This document shows, one piece after another, positions 44,422-54,030 of a stretch of 64,000 nt of DNA. Location: contig NZ_JOFJ01000022.1 in the NCBI RefSeq assembly GCF_000718255.1, positions 24,004 to 88,003 on the forward strand, read 5' to 3'. Position 1 is the first letter of the stretch. Each line of letters starts with the position of its first letter. This DNA is from Spirillospora albida (GTDB lineage Bacteria > Actinomycetota > Actinomycetes > Streptosporangiales > Streptosporangiaceae). The translations under genes were made by a program, and so were the position numbers. The notes under the pieces were generated by a model. It was not told where the DNA came from. It saw only the letters and a program-made list of their open reading frames with translations, and did no database searches.

Positions 44422-46002
44422 ATGGCGCGAAGCTATAACCTGGCCGACCTTCTCGAAATTCTGGCCGAGGCGGGCCCGGATCGTCCGGCCCTCGTGGCCG
44501 GGGACGAGCGGCGGACGTACAAGGAGCTGAACGAGCGGGCGAGCCGGGTCGGGCACCATCTGGCGGCCGCCGGGGTCGAGGCCGGCGAGCACGTCGCGAT
44601 CCTCGCCTACAACCGGGCCGAGTGGATCGAGACGATGCTCGGCGCGTTCAAGATCCGCGCCGTGCCGATCCCGGTGAACTTCCGATACGTCGCGGGCGAG
44701 CTGCGGCACGTCCTGTCCGACTCCGACTCGGTGGCGCTCGTGGGAGAGCGGTCGCTGCTGGCGAAGGTCGAGGAGGTGCGCGCCGACCTGCCGAAGCTCC
44801 GCCACGTCGTGGTCCTGGAGGACGGGTCGGACGCCGACATCCCGGGCGCCGTCGAGTACGAGAAGGCCCTCGCCGCCGCCCGTGCCGACGACGACTTCCC
44901 GAAACGCTCCAACGACGACCGCTACATCATGTACACGGGCGGGACGACCGGGTACCCCAAGGGCGTCGAGTGGCGCTGCGAGGACATCTTCTTCGGCGCG
45001 CTCGGCGGAGGCAACGTCCTCGGCGACCCGATCACCAGCCCGGAGGCCCTCGCGGAGAACGCGGCGCAGCCGGCGATGGCGGTGCTGGACTGCGCGCCCG
45101 TCATGCACGGCGCCGGCCAGTGGGTCGCGTTCATGGGCCTGTTCAGCGGCGCGAAGGTCGTGCTCTACACCGACCACGCGTTCGACCCCGACAAGGCGCT
45201 GCGGCTGCTCGCGGAGGAGCAGGCGAACGTCCTGATGCTGGTCGGGGACGTGATGGCGCGTCCGGTCGCGAAGGCCCTCGCGGCGGGCGGGTACGACACC
45301 TCGTCGCTGTTCGCGATCGCGTCGGGCGGCGCGCCCCTGACGGAGGGCGCGCGGGAGGCCCTCAAGGAGCACCTGCCTAACGCGATCTTCCTCGACAACT
45401 ACGGCGCGTCGGAGACGGGCGCGTGCGGGCCGTCGGTGGGCGGCGCGACGGAGGGCACCGCCCGCTTCATGATGAAGCCGGGGATCACGGTGCTGGACGA
45501 CGACCTGAAGCCCGTCCGGGCCGGGGAGATCGGCAAGCTCGCACGGACCGGCCACATCCCGCTGGGCTACTACAACGACCCGGCGAAGACCGCGTCGACG
45601 TTCTTCACCGACGCCGACGGGACTCGCTGGTCGGTGCCGGGCGACTTCGCGAGCCTGGCCGAGGACGGCACGATCGTGCTGCTCGGACGCGGCTCGCTCA
45701 TGATCAACACGGGTGGCGAGAAGGTCTACCCGGAGGAGGTCGAGGTCGCGCTGAAGGACCACCCGGACGTGTACGACGCGGTCGTGGTGGGCCTGCCGGA
45801 CGAGATGTTCGGCCAGCGGGTCGCGGCGGTCGTCGCACCGCGTCCCGGCGCGACGCTCACCCTGGAGGACCTGACCGAGCACTGCCGGGGCCGCCTCGCC
45901 GGGTACAAACTGCCGCGCCAGATCCATTTCGTGGACGAGGTCCAGCGGACCGCGGTCGGCAAATCCGACTACAAGTGGGCGAAGTCGGTTCTCGGAGTCT
46001 GA
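44422..46002 (+). CDS. Acyl-CoA synthetase (AMP-forming)
   Basis: The 526-residue adenylate-forming enzyme has the P-loop [11 protein letters not shown], the A5 motif NYGASETG, the A7 motif VPGDFA, A8 [19 protein letters not shown] and the C-terminal catalytic Lys in VGKSDYKW. It activates a carboxylic acid as acyl-AMP and transfers it to CoA; the acid is probably a fatty or alicyclic acid. ATG 44422 follows GAGGATG. It is divergent from sigE with a 198-bp shared upstream region. Confidence 0.93.
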   Translation: MARSYNLADLLEILAEAGPDRPALVAGDERRTYKELNERASRVGHHLAAAGVEAGEHVAILAYNRAEWIETMLGAFKIRAVPIPVNFRYVAGELRHVLSDSDSVALVGERSLLAKVEEVRADLPKLRHVVVLEDGSDADIPGAVEYEKALAAARADDDFPKRSNDDRYIMYTGGTTGYPKGVEWRCEDIFFGALGGGNVLGDPITSPEALAENAAQPAMAVLDCAPVMHGAGQWVAFMGLFSGAKVVLYTDHAFDPDKALRLLAEEQANVLMLVGDVMARPVAKALAAGGYDTSSLFAIASGGAPLTEGAREALKEHLPNAIFLDNYGASETGACGPSVGGATEGTARFMMKPGITVLDDDLKPVRAGEIGKLARTGHIPLGYYNDPAKTASTFFTDADGTRWSVPGDFASLAEDGTIVLLGRGSLMINTGGEKVYPEEVEVALKDHPDVYDAVVVGLPDEMFGQRVAAVVAPRPGATLTLEDLTEHCRGRLAGYKLPRQIHFVDEVQRTAVGKSDYKWAKSVLGV

Positions 46003-46154
46003 GCGTTCCGCACGGGAATCGGGGCGTTCGCATTCGCGGATAGCCGTTCTCTTGTGCGTCCCCGGCGGTGGTCGAGAATTCTCGGTCGCCGCCGGGGCGT
46101 GCTCGGGACGCGCGAGCGGGGATCTCCGCTCGTCCGCCCCCCGAGAGGAGCCGG

Positions 46155-47390
46155 TCAGGCGGTCGTCTGCCGCAGCCGGAGCAGGAACTCGGCGTTGGAC
46201 GAGGTGCCCTTCATCTTCTCCAGCAGCTGCTCGATGGCCTGCTGCCGCTCCATGCCCTGGAGGGCGCGCCGCAGGCGCCAGACCAGCTCGAGCTCGTCCG
46301 CCGACATGAGCAGCTCCTCGCGGCGGGTGCCGGACGCCTCGATGTCGACGGCGGGGAACACACGGCGGTCGGCGAGGCCCCGGTCGAGCTTCAGCTCCAT
46401 GTTGCCGGTGCCCTTGTACTCCTCGAAGAACACCTCGTCCATCCGGGAGTTCGTCTCGACGAGCGCGGTCGCGAGGATGGTGAGGGACCCGCCGTTCTCG
46501 ATGTTGCGCGCGGCGCCGAAGAACTTCTTCGGCGGGTACAGCGCGGTCGTCGCGACGCCGCCGGCGAGGATCCGGCTGCTGGAGGGCGCGGCGAGGTTGT
46601 AGGCGCGGCCGAGCCGGGTGATCGAGTCGAGCAGCATGACCACGTCGTGGCCCTGCTCGACGAGCCGCTTGGCACGCTCGATGGCGAGCTCGGCGAGCGC
46701 GGTGTGCTCCTGCGCGGGCCGGTCGAACGTCGAGTGGATCACCTCGCCGTGGACGGACCGCTGCATGTCGGTGACCTCCTCGGGCCGCTCGTCGATGAGC
46801 ACGACCATGAGGTGGACGTCGGGGTTGTTCGCGCTGATGGCGCTCGCGAGGGCCTGCAGGACCATCGTCTTGCCGACCTTCGGCGGCGACACGATCAGCC
46901 CGCGCTGCCCCTTGCCGATCGGCGCGACGAGGTCGATGACGCGGGTCGCGAGCGCGCCGGTGTCGAGGCGGAGCCGCTCCTGCGGGTACAGGGGGGTCAG
47001 CTTCGCGAACTCGGGCCGGTTCGCGGCCTGGGCGGGCGGCAGCCCGTTCACGGTGTCGAGGTGGGCGAGCGCGGCGAACTTGTCGCGGCCGGACTTCGGC
47101 GGGCGGGCCGTCCCGGAGACGGTGTCGCCCGACCGCAGGTGGTGCGCCTTGACCTGGGTGAGGGAGACGTGGACGTCGTCGGGGCCGGGGAGGTACCCGG
47201 ACGTCCGGACGAACGCGTGCTTGTCCTGGACGTCGAGGACGCCGTGGAACGGGACGGGCGGGGCGTCGGCGGCGGCCTCGGGCCGGCGCTGGCCGCCCCG
47301 GCGGGCGGCGGGCACGGCGGTGTGCGCGCCGGTGTGCGCCGGGGTGCGCGCGGCGCCCCGGGCGGTGGGGTGTTCGGTGGTGGTCGTCAT
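46155..47390 (-). CDS. rho: Transcription termination factor Rho, short form
   Basis: This 411-residue Rho has a disordered Ala/Arg N-terminus, the RNA-binding cold-shock-like domain ([18 protein letters not shown]), Walker [12 protein letters not shown], Walker [17 protein letters not shown], and the secondary-site and R loops ([22 protein letters not shown]). Canonical actinomycete Rho is over 600 residues with a long N-terminal insertion; that insertion and the N-terminal helix bundle are missing. It is therefore either a second Rho copy or a reduced form. ATG 47390 follows AAGGG. Confidence 0.92.
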   Translation of the reverse strand: MTTTTEHPTARGAARTPAHTGAHTAVPAARRGGQRRPEAAADAPPVPFHGVLDVQDKHAFVRTSGYLPGPDDVHVSLTQVKAHHLRSGDTVSGTARPPKSGRDKFAALAHLDTVNGLPPAQAANRPEFAKLTPLYPQERLRLDTGALATRVIDLVAPIGKGQRGLIVSPPKVGKTMVLQALASAISANNPDVHLMVVLIDERPEEVTDMQRSVHGEVIHSTFDRPAQEHTALAELAIERAKRLVEQGHDVVMLLDSITRLGRAYNLAAPSSSRILAGGVATTALYPPKKFFGAARNIENGGSLTILATALVETNSRMDEVFFEEYKGTGNMELKLDRGLADRRVFPAVDIEASGTRREELLMSADELELVWRLRRALQGMERQQAIEQLLEKMKGTSSNAEFLLRLRQTTA

Positions 47391-47751
47391 CGAGGACCCT
47401 TCTCAGGCGGGCGCGGGGCGGCCGCGCGGCCTGGAGTCGGTTCTCGCGTACGGCGGCGGTGTCCGCGGCCGGATGCGCGAGAGGAATGCGAGGAATGAGC
47501 AGCTCGGTCCACCGGGCTGACGTCGGCTCCCTTGTGCGGCGGCGGTCCGGGACGCTGGACTGCGCCGGCCGGACCGGGGATCACCGGGCGCTCAGATGGC
47601 CCGGGCGGGGAAACGAGACGTCCTCTCCGCGGTCGGCGGATGGCGAAGACGCTGCTTACGACAGTACAACACCTGTGACCGGTTTCGCGATCCCCGGACG
47701 GCCGGGATGTTCCCGACCGGCACGCTCGGCACGGCCCGCGGGACGGGCCGG
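47391..47751. other. Intergenic region upstream of rho
   Basis: I see no gene in these 361 bp. It must hold the rho promoter and leader on the reverse strand and the end of the lipoprotein transcript. Rho genes are often autoregulated through their leader, but I can point to no specific structure here. Confidence 0.4.
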
Positions 47752-48543
47752 TCAGCGGCGCCCCCCGGAGCGGGAGCCCGAGCGCGAGCCGGAGCGGGTG
47801 CCCGATCCGGTTTTCGCGCCGGACGACGGCTTGGCGCCGGAGGTGCGGCTCGTCCGGGTGGGCGAGGGCTTGGGGGTGGGCCAGGAGACGAACACCGGCC
47901 CGCTCTTCTTCGTCCGCGTGCGCGTGGGGGTCGGGGAGACCCCGTCCTCGGGGGTGTGGCACTCCTCGTCCCGGTAGACCTCGCCACCGGACTCGGCCCT
48001 GGTCTCCGCGGCGACCTGGACGGTCTTCGTCAGGTCGGCCGTGCCGCCGCCGGCGGGCAGGCGCCGGGGCAGGTCGAGGACGACGGTCGTCCCGTCCACC
48101 TCGGGCTTGACCTTGAGGGTGCCGCCGGAGCTGGTGACGCGCCACGTGCCGCGCTTCAGCCGCGCCTCGACGCGCGCCGTCGCGCCGGACTGCCGGATCA
48201 GCGTCGTGTAGGTGACATCGCCCTTCGCGGGACCGACGGTGGTGAACGCGACCTTCCCGCCGGGGCCCTCGCGCTCCCACGCGACGAGCGTGAGGTCCGC
48301 GGCGATCGGAGCGCGGCCGGCGCCGGTGAGGTCGGCACTGGGATCCTCGCAGGTCATCTCCCAGTTCGCGGACTCGTGCTCGGGGTCGGGATCGGCGGTG
48401 TGCTCGGATCCGGAGGAGCCGCCGGACGGAGGGGACCACGCGTCGGATCCGCTGCTCGCGGAGCCGCAGCCGGTCAGGGCGACGGCGATCCCGGCGGCCC
48501 CCGCCCCGGCCAGGAGTCGCGTGAACAGGAGCCGGTCGGCCAT
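47752..48543 (-). CDS. Hypothetical lipoprotein with Ser/Arg-rich tail
   Basis: The 263-residue precursor has a signal peptide with lipobox LTGC at ~24-27. Residues ~55-190 look like a beta-sandwich with two Cys (MTCEDP and EECHTP). The C-terminus is low complexity: PTPTRTRTKK, SPTRTSRTSG and a final run of SGSR units, suggesting a wall-spanning or polyanion-binding tail. No family is recognised. ATG 48543 begins MADRLLFTRLLAG. Confidence 0.8.
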   Translation of the reverse strand: MADRLLFTRLLAGAGAAGIAVALTGCGSASSGSDAWSPPSGGSSGSEHTADPDPEHESANWEMTCEDPSADLTGAGRAPIAADLTLVAWEREGPGGKVAFTTVGPAKGDVTYTTLIRQSGATARVEARLKRGTWRVTSSGGTLKVKPEVDGTTVVLDLPRRLPAGGGTADLTKTVQVAAETRAESGGEVYRDEECHTPEDGVSPTPTRTRTKKSGPVFVSWPTPKPSPTRTSRTSGAKPSSGAKTGSGTRSGSRSGSRSGGRR

Positions 48544-48729
48544 GGCGGTGGATCCCCTCGGGTCGCGGAAATGACGCTTACGGCCACATATGACTCCTAG
48601 ATCATCCGGACGGTTCCGGGCGGCCGGATCCGGCCGGGAACCGGGTGCGGCCGTCCGCCGGACCTCGCCGTCGCCCGTCCGGAACGCCCTGCATACGATG
48701 ACCCGGAATCGACCGACCCGAGGGGGAAC

Positions 48730-49500
48730 ATGGCCGCCGGGCTGCACTGCGAGGTCGCCGACGGCGTCGGCACCATCACGATCGACCGCCCGGAGAAGCG
48801 CAACGCGATGTCGGCGGACATGTGGCGGGCGCTTCCCGGCCTGCTGGACGGTCTCGCCGCCGACGCCGGGGTCAGGGTGGTGGTCCTGACGGGCGCGGGC
48901 GGCCATTTCTGCGCGGGTGCGGACATCTCCGAGCTGCACGACATCCACCGCGATGACGAGTCGCACCTGTCGGTGGCCGCGGAACGGGCGCTGGCGGCGT
49001 TCCCGAAGCCGACGCTCGCGGCGATCGAGGGGTTCTGCGTGGGCGGGGGCTGCCAGCTCGCCGCGGCCTGCGACCTGCGGTTCGCCGCGGCGGACGCGCG
49101 GTTCGGCATCACCCCGGCGCGGCTCGGCATCGTGTACCCGGGGGCCGCGACGGAACGGCTCGTCCGGCTGGTCGGGCCGTCCGCCGCGAAGTACCTGCTG
49201 TTCTCCGGCGATCTGGTCGGCGCGCCGCACGCCCTCCGCATCGGCCTGCTGGACGAGGTCGTCGACGGTGACGGCCTGCGGGCGCGCGTCGCGGAGTTCA
49301 CGGCGACGCTCGCGGCCCGCTCGCTGCTGACGCAGTGCGCGACGAAGGACCTCGTGGACGCGATCACGGCGCGGGAGCCGTTCGCCGAACGCCTCGCCCA
49401 CTGGCGGAAGGAGTCCGGGGACGAGGCGGCGGAGGGCATCGCCGCGTTCCTCGAGCGGCGTGCGCCCGCCTTCACGTGGACCGGTCCAGCAGGGAACTGA
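48730..49500 (+). CDS. Enoyl-CoA hydratase/isomerase family protein
   Basis: The 256-residue crotonase-fold protein has ITIDRPEKRNAMS, the oxyanion-hole segments GAGGHFCAGADISEL and GFCVGGGCQLAAACDLR, and the region FGITPARLGIVYPG, where one catalytic Glu of hydratases is replaced by non-acidic residues. It may therefore be an isomerase or another crotonase rather than a true hydratase. AGGGGGAAC precedes ATG 48730. It is followed by a clear terminator. Confidence 0.92.
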   Translation: MAAGLHCEVADGVGTITIDRPEKRNAMSADMWRALPGLLDGLAADAGVRVVVLTGAGGHFCAGADISELHDIHRDDESHLSVAAERALAAFPKPTLAAIEGFCVGGGCQLAAACDLRFAAADARFGITPARLGIVYPGAATERLVRLVGPSAAKYLLFSGDLVGAPHALRIGLLDEVVDGDGLRARVAEFTATLAARSLLTQCATKDLVDAITAREPFAERLAHWRKESGDEAAEGIAAFLERRAPAFTWTGPAGN

Positions 49501-49508
49501 GAAACGAC

Positions 49509-49537
49509 CGACCACCGCCCGGGGCGGGCGGTGGTCG
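49509..49537. terminator. Terminator between convergent crotonase and sensor-domain genes
   Basis: Perfect 12-bp arms (49509-49520, 49526-49537) around GGGGC, between stops at 49500 and 49548. Confidence 0.8.
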
Positions 49538-49547
49538 TGGAATCGGG

Positions 49548-50189
49548 TCAGCGGCCCAGCATCGTCCGGGTCCAGCGTCCGTAGGCGTCCATCATCTTCG
49601 GCCCGGCGAGGAACCCGAACGCGAGGAAGCCCGTAGCGATGGCGAGCGTGGTGCCGAGCCGGGACGGGTCCGCCGCGTAGCCCTCGTCGACCCGCACCCA
49701 CGCGTACCAGTCGGTGCCGCCGAGATCGACGATGACCCGTCCGGCGAACGCGGCCAGGATGTACCCCCACAGCCCGTACACGACCGCCCAGAACGCCAGC
49801 GCGCCGGTGAACGTCGCGACGATCGGGTTGGCCAGGGCCCACGCCTGGTCGCGCCAGGTGGCCGGGTCCTTCAGCGGCGCGGTGACCCGGGTGGCCAGGC
49901 CCTTCGCGCCGGGCGCGGCGGCCGGCGCGGGCCGGTACGGGCGCTCGATCGGGACGCCCGTCCAGCGGCCCACCAGGTCGCGGTGCACGTCGAGCAGCCC
50001 GCGCAGCGCCTTCGTGGCGGCCGGGAACAGCGCCACCCCGATCAGTGCGCCGAACAGCGACAGCACCGTGACGAACACGATCTCTGCGATCAGCGTGGGA
50101 ATCGACAGGAGCACCAGTGCGAAGCCCCGCATCGGCGTCCTCACGTGCTGCTCGTACCTGGTCTCCACGACCGCCACTCCACCGTTCAC
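49548..50189 (-). CDS. Stand-alone sensor-domain membrane protein
   Basis: This 213-residue protein matches the N-terminal sensor half of the histidine kinase at 50901-52217: shared elements include WTGVPIERPY, LKDPATWRDQAWAL, VATFTGALAFW, GLWGYILAAFAG and DAYGRWTRTMLG. Four membrane helices are arranged as two pairs. It ends where the kinase's dimerisation region would begin. GTG 50189 has GGAGG 5 nt upstream. It probably arose by partial duplication and could modulate the kinase by heterodimer formation (inference). Confidence 0.88.
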   Translation of the reverse strand: MNGGVAVVETRYEQHVRTPMRGFALVLLSIPTLIAEIVFVTVLSLFGALIGVALFPAATKALRGLLDVHRDLVGRWTGVPIERPYRPAPAAAPGAKGLATRVTAPLKDPATWRDQAWALANPIVATFTGALAFWAVVYGLWGYILAAFAGRVIVDLGGTDWYAWVRVDEGYAADPSRLGTTLAIATGFLAFGFLAGPKMMDAYGRWTRTMLGR

Positions 50190-50292
50190 GGGATCCTCCG
50201 TAGCTCGTTCGCTTACGGGAACGAGTCTTCCGGCGCCCGCCGTCCGCCACAGTGGCCCGAGACCCCCGGCGGGGGTGGAGATAAGTCCACCC

Positions 50293-50937
50293 TCAGCGGT
50301 TCAGGTACGCCAGGACGGCCAGCACGCGCCGGTTCCCGTCTGCCGTGACCGGCAGGTCCAGCTTCATGAAGATGTTCGCGGTGTGCTTCGTGACGGCCCG
50401 CTCGGTGACGACGAGCCGCTGCGCGATCGACGCGTTGGATCGACCCTGCGCCATCAGCTCCAGCACCTCCCGCTCGCGCGGCGTGAGCCGCCCGAGCGGC
50501 TCGTCCCGGGCGCCGCGCGCGACGAGCCGGGAGATGACCTCCGGGTCCATGGCGGTGCCGCCGCCCGCGACGCGGCGCACCGCGTCGACGAACTGGGCGG
50601 CGTCGAACACCCGGTCCTTCAGCAGGTAGCCGATGCCGCCGCCGCCGTCGGCGAGCAGCTCCCGCGCGTACAGCTGCTCCACGTACTGCGACAGCACCAG
50701 CACCGGCAGCCCGGGGACCTCGCGGCGCGCCGCCAGCGCCGCCTGCAGCCCCTCGTCGGTGAAGGACGGCGGCAGGCGCACGTCGACCACCGCCACGTCC
50801 GGGCGGTGGTCGAGCAGCGCCTTCAGCAGCGCCGGGCCGTTGTCGACGGCCGCCGCGATCGTGAGGCCGTGCGCCTCCAGCAGGCTGACCAGGCCCTCCC
50901 TCAGGAGAGCGAGGTCTTCGGCGAGGACAACGCGCAC
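50293..50937 (-). CDS. NarL/LuxR family response regulator
   Basis: This 214-residue regulator has a receiver domain with the acidic pair in LAEDLALLREG, the phosphorylated Asp in VAVVDVRLPPS, and the conserved Lys in YLLKDRVFD, then a LuxR helix-turn-helix (LTPREREVLELMAQGRSNASIAQRLVVTERAVTKHTANIF). GTG 50937 overlaps the kinase stop by 37 nt, so the pair is translationally coupled. Confidence 0.95.
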   Translation of the reverse strand: MRVVLAEDLALLREGLVSLLEAHGLTIAAAVDNGPALLKALLDHRPDVAVVDVRLPPSFTDEGLQAALAARREVPGLPVLVLSQYVEQLYARELLADGGGGIGYLLKDRVFDAAQFVDAVRRVAGGGTAMDPEVISRLVARGARDEPLGRLTPREREVLELMAQGRSNASIAQRLVVTERAVTKHTANIFMKLDLPVTADGNRRVLAVLAYLNR

Positions 50938-52217
50938 GGCAGCTCCAGGGTGACGATGGTCGGGCCGCCCGCGGGGGAGTTGAGGGCGAGGACCCCGTCG
51001 AATGTAGCGATCCGGCGCTCCAGGCCGCGCAGCCCCGTCCCGCCGTCCAGGGACGCGCCGCCGTGCCCGTCGTCGGTCACGGTGATCCGGAGCATGCCGT
51101 GCTCGTGCCGCAGGTCGATCCAGACGCGGTCCGCCTCCGCGTGCTTCGAGGCGTTCGCGAGGAGTTCCGATACCGCGAAGTAGGCGGCCGACTCGACCGG
51201 AGCGTCGGGACGGCCCGGCAGGTCGGCGGTGACCTCGACGTCCAGCGGGTGGTCGAGCGCGAGCGCCCGCACGGCGTCCGCGACGCCCCGGTCGGCCAGC
51301 ACCGGCGGATGGATGCCCCGCACCAGGTCGCGCAGCTCGTGCAGCGCCTTCGCGGACGCCTCCCGCGTCTCGGCCAGCAGCAGCCTCGCCTTCGCCGGGT
51401 CCTTCTCGAGGAGGTGCTCGATCGCGCCGAGGGTCATGCCCATCGCGACCAGCCGGGCCTGCGCGCCGTCGTGCAGGTCGCGCTCGATGCGCCGCAGCTC
51501 GGCGGCGGAGGCGTCCACGGCCTCCGACCGCGTCTCGGTGAGGTGCCGGACGCGCAGCGCGAGCCGCGACTTCTCCGTCGGGCCGAGCAGCGTCCGCGTC
51601 CACCGCCCGTAGGCGTCCAGCGCCTTCGGCCCGACCATGAACCCGGCGGCGAGGCTCAGGGTCGCGATGACGAGGGTCGCGCTCCTCGGCATGATGCCCT
51701 CGCCGTAACCGGCGTCGACGGGGACGGCCGCGTACCAGGTGGTGCCGCCGGCGTCCGCGATGAGGTCGCCGGCGAACGCGGCGAGGCAGTACCCCCACAG
51801 GCCGTTCAGGACGAGCCAGAACGCCAGCGCCCCGGTGAACATCACCACGATCGGATCGAGGATCGCCCACAGGGCGTCCCGCCAGGTGGCGGGGTCGCTG
51901 AGCCGCGCCCCGAACCACTTCACCTCGCCGGAGAACCCGGGCTCGCGCTCCGGGTCCGGCAGGTACGGGCGCTCGATCTCGACGCCCGTCCACCGGGCCA
52001 CCCTGGCGCGGTGCCCGTCCAGTTCACGGCGCAGCCACTTCACCGCGCTCGGGAACAGGACGATGCCCAGCAAGCCCGTGATCATGGACAGGACCGAGAC
52101 GAACCAGAACCCCGCGATCATCGCCGGGATGCCGAGCACCATGAGGCCGAAGCCGCGCTGCGGTGCCCGCAGATGCCGCTGGATCCGTGTCTCTTCCATC
52201 GTCGCCACACCGTTCAC
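50901..52217 (-). CDS. Sensor histidine kinase (HisKA_3 type)
   Basis: The 438-residue kinase has a four-helix Sensor domain (1-~215), then the dimerisation helix with phospho-acceptor His in ERDLHDGAQARLVAMG, N-box SELLANASKHAEA and G-boxes VTDDGHGGASLDGG and GLRGLERRIA. It phosphorylates the response regulator encoded next. GTG 52217 has GGAGGA upstream and gives the same N-terminal style (VNGVA) as the stand-alone sensor paralogue. The signal is unknown; this kinase type often senses envelope stress. Confidence 0.95.
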   Translation of the reverse strand: MNGVATMEETRIQRHLRAPQRGFGLMVLGIPAMIAGFWFVSVLSMITGLLGIVLFPSAVKWLRRELDGHRARVARWTGVEIERPYLPDPEREPGFSGEVKWFGARLSDPATWRDALWAILDPIVVMFTGALAFWLVLNGLWGYCLAAFAGDLIADAGGTTWYAAVPVDAGYGEGIMPRSATLVIATLSLAAGFMVGPKALDAYGRWTRTLLGPTEKSRLALRVRHLTETRSEAVDASAAELRRIERDLHDGAQARLVAMGMTLGAIEHLLEKDPAKARLLLAETREASAKALHELRDLVRGIHPPVLADRGVADAVRALALDHPLDVEVTADLPGRPDAPVESAAYFAVSELLANASKHAEADRVWIDLRHEHGMLRITVTDDGHGGASLDGGTGLRGLERRIATFDGVLALNSPAGGPTIVTLELPCALSSPKTSLS

Positions 52218-52340
52218 CGGTTCCTCCGTACCTCGCCTGCCGTACGGTGTCCAGTCTTCAGGCGCGACCCCGGCGGCACAGTGCGCCCGGACCCCGGACC
52301 GGGGGTGCACCCAGGTACACCCTCGCCGGTGGGCCCGCCG

Positions 52341-53189
52341 TCAGAGGGCCACGAAGGCGAGACCGCGCTTCTTCATCTTGGGGATGACACCCTCCAGCGC
52401 CTTCAGCGTCTGCGAGCGGTCGCCGCCGCCGTCGTGGCAGAGCAGGATGTTTCCGGCCTTGCCGTCCAGCAGCGACCTGCGGATGCGGCCGACGCCCGGA
52501 CGTTCCCAGTCGCGCGGGTCGACCGCCCAGTCGACCGGGATCATGTCGTGCTCGGTGACCAGGTCGAGGACCCGCTCCGACCAGTTGCCGCCCGGCGCGC
52601 GGAAGAACTGCGGCACCACGCCCGTCACGTTCGCGATGCGGTCGTGCGCGTCCACGATCTCCTGGCGCACCTTCTTCTTCGACAGGTGCGCGATGTCGAT
52701 CGGGTGCGTCATCGTGTGGTTGCAGATCTGGTGGCCCTCGTCCGCGATGCGGCGGGTGAGCCTCGGGTACTCCTCGACCTGCTCGCCGATGATGAAGAAC
52801 GTCGCCTTGACGTCCTCCTTGGCCAGGAGGTCCAGGACGCGGGGCGTCCACAGGGGGCTCGGGCCGTCGTCGATGGTCAGCGCGATCGCGTTCGCGGGCG
52901 GCGGGGGCACCAGCTCCGTCAGCTCGCGGATCGGCTCCGGCTTCACCGTCGTCAGCTTCGCCGGCGTCCACGCGGCCGGGCGCGGCTTCGGCGTGGGCGT
53001 CGGGGTCGGCTTCGGATGGATCACCGCGCGCGGGCGCGGCACGGCGGGCGGCGGCGCCGCCTGCGAGCCGCGCGCCGCGGGCACGCCGTCCGCGCCGAGC
53101 GCGGCCAGACCGGCCGCGGCGGCCCCCATCAAATAGAGCGCTTTGCGGCGGGACGTCCCGCTTGCCGCATCATCCACCACAAGTCCCAC
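52341..53189 (-). CDS. Secreted polysaccharide deacetylase (NodB domain)
   Basis: The 282-residue precursor has a twin-arginine-like N-terminus (TSRRKALYLMGAAAAGLAAL), a Pro-rich linker (PKPTPTPTPKPRP) and a NodB domain from ~95: the catalytic-Asp motif TIDDGPS, the zinc-binding HTMTHP, RAPGGNWS, DWAVDPRDW and the final His in LLCHDGGG. It de-N-acetylates peptidoglycan or another surface glycan. GTG 53189, 53180 and 53177 are possible starts. It is divergent from the UPF0014 permease gene. Confidence 0.93.
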   Translation of the reverse strand: MGLVVDDAASGTSRRKALYLMGAAAAGLAALGADGVPAARGSQAAPPPAVPRPRAVIHPKPTPTPTPKPRPAAWTPAKLTTVKPEPIRELTELVPPPPANAIALTIDDGPSPLWTPRVLDLLAKEDVKATFFIIGEQVEEYPRLTRRIADEGHQICNHTMTHPIDIAHLSKKKVRQEIVDAHDRIANVTGVVPQFFRAPGGNWSERVLDLVTEHDMIPVDWAVDPRDWERPGVGRIRRSLLDGKAGNILLCHDGGGDRSQTLKALEGVIPKMKKRGLAFVAL

Positions 53190-53277
53190 GGTATCGGGGT
53201 TTTCCAGCCCGAGGAGCGGCCTTCCGGATCACGTTGGGTTGAATTGGGCAGATCACCGGCGAGAGGGGGGCGGCGGC

Positions 53278-54030
53278 ATGAGTGCGGCACCGGCGGTGGG
53301 GCCCGCGCTGGCGCTCGTCCTGGGGGCGCTCGCCGCCGCCGCCGCGCTACTCGCCCGGCTCGGCGGGATCGGCGCCGGCCGCGACCTGATGGTCGCGTCC
53401 GTCCGGGCGGGGGCGCAGCTGGCGGCCGTATCGCTGATCATCGCGGCGGTGCTGCGGCACGCCGGCTGGACGGCCCTGTTCATCGCGGGCATGGTCGTCG
53501 TCGCGGTCGGCACGGCCGGGCACCGCGTCACCGGGTCGTCGCGCGGGAACGGGTGGTGGACGGCGCTGCCCATCGTCGCCGGGGTCGCGCCCGTGCTGGC
53601 GCTGCTGATGGCGACCGGGCTCGTGCCGCACCGGACCGTCGCGGTGCTGCCGATCGCCGGGATCTTCATCGGCGGCGCCATGTCCGCCACCGGCCTCACC
53701 GGGCACCGCTCGCTGGAGGAGCTGACGGCCCGGCGTGGCGAGTACGAGGGCGGCCTCGCGCTCGGGCTGCCGCCCCGCGACGCCGCGCTGGAGCTGTGCC
53801 GCCCGGCCGCCGCGCTCGCGCTCTTCCCCGTCCTCGACCAGACCCGGACGGTCGGGCTCGTCACCCTGCCCGGCGCGTTCGTCGGCGTGCTGCTCGGCGG
53901 CGCCGACCCCGTGGAGGCGGGAGCGACGCAGCTGCTCGTCCTGATCGGGCTGCTCGCCATCGAGTCGATCGCGGTGCTCATCACCCTGGAACTGGTCGCC
54001 ACCGGACGACTGACGAGGAGAACCGAATGA
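53278..54030 (+). CDS. UPF0014/FetB-type ABC transporter permease
   Basis: This 250-residue protein has about seven hydrophobic helices and the UPF0014 pattern: LMVASVRAGAQLAAVS, VLPIAGIFIGGAMSATGL and VGLVTLPGAFVGVLLGG. FetB exports iron with the ATPase FetA in Escherichia coli, and plant STAR2 works in metal tolerance. The matching ATPase is not adjacent; the next gene is a PLP enzyme, joined by an ATGA overlap. ATG 53278 follows GAGAGGGGGG. Confidence 0.9.
   Translation: MSAAPAVGPALALVLGALAAAAALLARLGGIGAGRDLMVASVRAGAQLAAVSLIIAAVLRHAGWTALFIAGMVVVAVGTAGHRVTGSSRGNGWWTALPIVAGVAPVLALLMATGLVPHRTVAVLPIAGIFIGGAMSATGLTGHRSLEELTARRGEYEGGLALGLPPRDAALELCRPAAALALFPVLDQTRTVGLVTLPGAFVGVLLGGADPVEAGATQLLVLIGLLAIESIAVLITLELVATGRLTRRTE

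Noticed and set aside
44224..45927. Extension of the SigE frame to 754 codons
   Set aside because: The upstream part is antisense to the acyl-CoA synthetase; a GTG with an excellent ribosome binding site at 44223 gives the family length.
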